This document shows, piece after piece, positions 61,903-64,000 of a DNA stretch of 64,000 bases. Source of the DNA: Cryobacterium glucosi (GTDB lineage Bacteria; Actinomycetota; Actinomycetes; Actinomycetales; Microbacteriaceae); NCBI RefSeq assembly GCF_004402235.1, contig NZ_SOFS01000034.1:62357-126356 (forward strand). The letters are read 5' to 3'. Under the pieces are notes generated by a model. It made no database searches, was not told where the DNA came from, and saw only the letters and a list, made by a program, of their open reading frames with translations. Each line of letters begins with the position of its first letter. Position 1 is the stretch's first letter. The translations under genes were made by a program, and so were the position numbers.

Positions 61903-64000
61903 ATGCATTTTCTCGCCGTGCTGAGCATGAAGAACAGGGCCCTGATCGCCCTGATCACGATCGTCGCAGCCATCTTCGGCAGCCTCGCCCTCACGAGCCT
62001 CAAGCAGGAACTCATCCCCTCCCTGCAGCTGCCGCAGTTGCTCGTCTCCACGAGCTACCCCGGCGCCTCGCCCGAGGTCGTCAACGACGACGTCTCGACG
62101 CCGATCGAGACCGCCATCCAGGGCATCGCGGGCCTCGAATCCACCTCGACGACGAGCAGCACGAACTCCTCGCTCGTGAGTGCGACGTTCACGTACGGCA
62201 CCGACCTCGTCAAGGCAGAATCCCGCATCAGCCAGGCGATCAACCGCATCAAGACCCGGCTGCCCGACAACCTCGACCCGCAGGTGATCAGCGGCAGCAT
62301 CGACGACTTCCCGGTCATCTCCCTCGCTGTCTCCGGCGGCGACCAGGCCACCCTCGCCGACGACCTCAAGCGCAGCGTGCTCGGCGACATCCGTGACGTG
62401 TCCGGGGTGCGCGAGGCCGCGCTCGTCGGCGATGTCGGCCGCCGGGTGACCATCACAGCGGATGCCGCGGCCCTGGCCGCCCGCGGCCTCAGCACGCAGG
62501 CCATCCGTTCGGCCCTGCAGCAGAACGGCGCGCTCATCCCCGCCGGCTCGCTCACCGAGGGCGACAAGACCCTGTCGGTCCAGGCCGGCGGCAAGCTCAC
62601 CTCCGCCGCGGACATCGCAGCCCTGCCCCTTCTCGCAACCGGCGCCGGCACCGCCCCTGGCGCCGCTCCGGCCACCCCGCCCACGATCGGCGACGTCGCC
62701 ACCGTCGTGCTCGGTGAGAACCCCGTCGCGAGCATCTCCCGCGTCAACGGCCAGCCGGCCCTCACGATCGCGGTCACGAAGGTGCCCGCCGCCAACACGG
62801 TCGACGTATCGACGGCCGTGCGCGCGGTCCTGCCGAGGCTTCAGGATGCCGTCCCCGGCACGACCTTCACCGTCGTCTTCGACCAGGCCCCGTTCATCCA
62901 GGAGTCGATCAACTCGCTCACCCAGGAGGGCATCCTCGGGCTCGTCTTCGCCGTGCTCGTGATCCTCGTCTTCCTGCTCTCGGTGCGCGCCACGCTCGTC
63001 ACGGCGATCTCGATCCCGACCTCCGTGCTGATCACCTTCATCGGCCTGCAGGGCGTCGGGTACTCGCTCAACATCCTCACCCTCGGCGCGCTGACCATCG
63101 CGATCGGCCGTGTCGTGGACGACTCGATCGTCGTGATCGAGAACATCAAGCGCCACCTCGTGCCCGGGGCGGACCGTTCCGAGACCATCGTCGCGGCCGT
63201 ACGCGAGGTCGCCGGCGCGATCACCGCGTCGACGATCACGACCGTCACGGTCTTTCTGCCGATCGCCTTCGTCGGCGGGTCCACCGGCGAACTCTTCCGC
63301 CCCTTCGCCCTCACCGTCACGATCGCGCTGCTCGCCTCCCTGCTCGTCTCGCTCACGATCGTGCCCGTACTCGCCTACTGGTTCCTGCGCGCCCCGAGCC
63401 CGAAGCCCGCCAGGACGCCGAAGCCCGCGAAGCCCACCAAGCCCGCCAAGGCGCCGAAGTCTGCTCAGCCGGGTAAGGCTCCCGAGACCGCCCCGGTTCT
63501 CGTGACAACGGATGCCGCCGCGTTCGCGGTCGCCGACCCGACCGGCCCCGGCGCGCTCGCGGCCGAGTCCGCGCAAACAACGACCGTCGCCGACGCGCCC
63601 GCGGACCACCCTGGCGGGTCCGCACCCGCGGCGACCCCCGCTACCCCTACCGCTGCGGCCGCCGCGTCCCGGCGGACCCGGCGCGCGGCATCCGCCCCCG
63701 CGGACGCGATCGTCGAGGAGCCGAGCCGGCTGCAGACCGGATACCTGCCGATCATCCGCTGGACGCTCCGGCACGCCGTCGCCACCCTGCTGCTCTCCGT
63801 GCTCGTGCTCGGCGGAACGGTCGCGATCATCCCGTTCATGAAGGTCAACTTCCTCGGCTCGACCGGCCAGACCACGTTCCGGGTCGCCCAGGCTCTCCCG
63901 GTCGGCACGAGCCTCGCCGCCCAGGACACCGCCTCGACGGCGGTCGAATCGGCATTGCGCGGCACGCCGGGCGTCAAGATCGTCCAGGTGTCGATCGGCG
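61903..64000 (+). CDS. RND-superfamily efflux pump (AcrB/SwrC-like), partial at right edge
   Basis: 699 codons present; the C-terminal third is outside the window. Helix 1 (NRALIALITIVAAIFGSLAL), then a large extracytoplasmic domain with TSYPGASPEVVNDDVSTPIE, then helices 2-6 (~residues 340-490) containing VVDDSIVVIENIKRHL, whose Asp pair is the proton-relay site. A Pro/Lys/Ala-rich loop of ~115 residues (~500-615, KPAKPTKPAKAPK) sits between helix 6 and the second half. Proton-driven export of drugs, lipids or lipopeptides (SwrC-like) is likely. The start has GATACT 5 nt before the ATG. No membrane-fusion protein gene precedes it. Confidence 0.85.
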   Translation, partial: MHFLAVLSMKNRALIALITIVAAIFGSLALTSLKQELIPSLQLPQLLVSTSYPGASPEVVNDDVSTPIETAIQGIAGLESTSTTSSTNSSLVSATFTYGTDLVKAESRISQAINRIKTRLPDNLDPQVISGSIDDFPVISLAVSGGDQATLADDLKRSVLGDIRDVSGVREAALVGDVGRRVTITADAAALAARGLSTQAIRSALQQNGALIPAGSLTEGDKTLSVQAGGKLTSAADIAALPLLATGAGTAPGAAPATPPTIGDVATVVLGENPVASISRVNGQPALTIAVTKVPAANTVDVSTAVRAVLPRLQDAVPGTTFTVVFDQAPFIQESINSLTQEGILGLVFAVLVILVFLLSVRATLVTAISIPTSVLITFIGLQGVGYSLNILTLGALTIAIGRVVDDSIVVIENIKRHLVPGADRSETIVAAVREVAGAITASTITTVTVFLPIAFVGGSTGELFRPFALTVTIALLASLLVSLTIVPVLAYWFLRAPSPKPARTPKPAKPTKPAKAPKSAQPGKAPETAPVLVTTDAAAFAVADPTGPGALAAESAQTTTVADAPADHPGGSAPAATPATPTAAAAASRRTRRAASAPADAIVEEPSRLQTGYLPIIRWTLRHAVATLLLSVLVLGGTVAIIPFMKVNFLGSTGQTTFRVAQALPVGTSLAAQDTASTAVESALRGTPGVKIVQVSIG

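Noticed and set aside
61261-63774. 837-codon minus-strand frame opposite the MocR and RND genes
   Set aside because: It spans two well-supported plus-strand genes and their gap and shows only Arg/Gly/Asp-rich sequence without domains.

Overview
The window is 64 kb of high-GC chromosome from an actinobacterium, most likely a member of the Microbacteriaceae. This rests on the codon bias, the very frequent CGGATGCC/GGCATCCG words, the gene content (DUF3073, DUF3151, sterol-carrier protein beside purF, Vms1/Rv2629-type protein, split purS-purQ-purL) and leaderless promoters. The species cannot be named from sequence alone. No rRNA, tRNA, CRISPR array, insertion sequence or prophage was found. It reads as core chromosome with a few accessory genes.

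Layout. 1-8 kb: a LysR regulator cut by the left edge, a 41-aa membrane peptide, pyrE overlapping an 826-aa Ala/Pro-rich membrane protein, a NagD-like phosphatase, the mntH-mntR manganese operon and a TrmH-type rRNA/tRNA methyltransferase. 8-16.6 kb: one giant secreted protein of DUF11 repeats ending in an LAHTG sortase signal. 16.6-25 kb: a SnoaL-like protein, a Vms1/baeRF-type protein, then a mirror-image export-like module: two YhgE/Pip membrane proteins, each paired with an ABC ATPase-like protein whose catalytic motifs are altered, and a TetR gene. Two copies of a TetR-type palindrome lie in the divergent promoter. 25-37 kb: DUF3151-purA, an EamA exporter, chorismate mutase-SDR, a DUF559 endonuclease-like gene between two related hairpins, purL, a YCII-ECF42 sigma pair, an aldo/keto reductase and purQ-purS. 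37-47 kb: kynureninase, TetR-LacI regulators, an alpha/beta hydrolase, two VOC proteins, purC, purD, a sterol carrier protein and ribokinase. 47-64 kb: purF-purM, DUF3073, a flavin monooxygenase, a KimA-like permease with two crcB genes, an OhrR-like regulator, DUF4097-PadR, a CPBP protein, a TipA-like MerR regulator, the YczE-MocR pair and a truncated RND efflux pump.

How it works together. Most of de novo purine synthesis is here (purF, D, L/Q/S, M, C, A) but split among several transcription units on both strands; pyrE and ribokinase sit nearby and share the PRPP/ribose-5-phosphate economy. The rest is largely regulator-plus-target pairs with visible operators: MntR/mntH, OhrR/small CPxC protein, PadR/DUF4097, TipA-like autoregulation, TetR/Pip exporters, MocR/YczE.

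Two features cut across the window. First, at least a dozen genes have a TAnnnT -10 box ending 5 to 8 nt before the start codon, so their mRNAs should be leaderless. Second, eight long intergenic hairpins in four sequence families lie 16-51 nt beyond stop codons, where intrinsic terminators would be expected.
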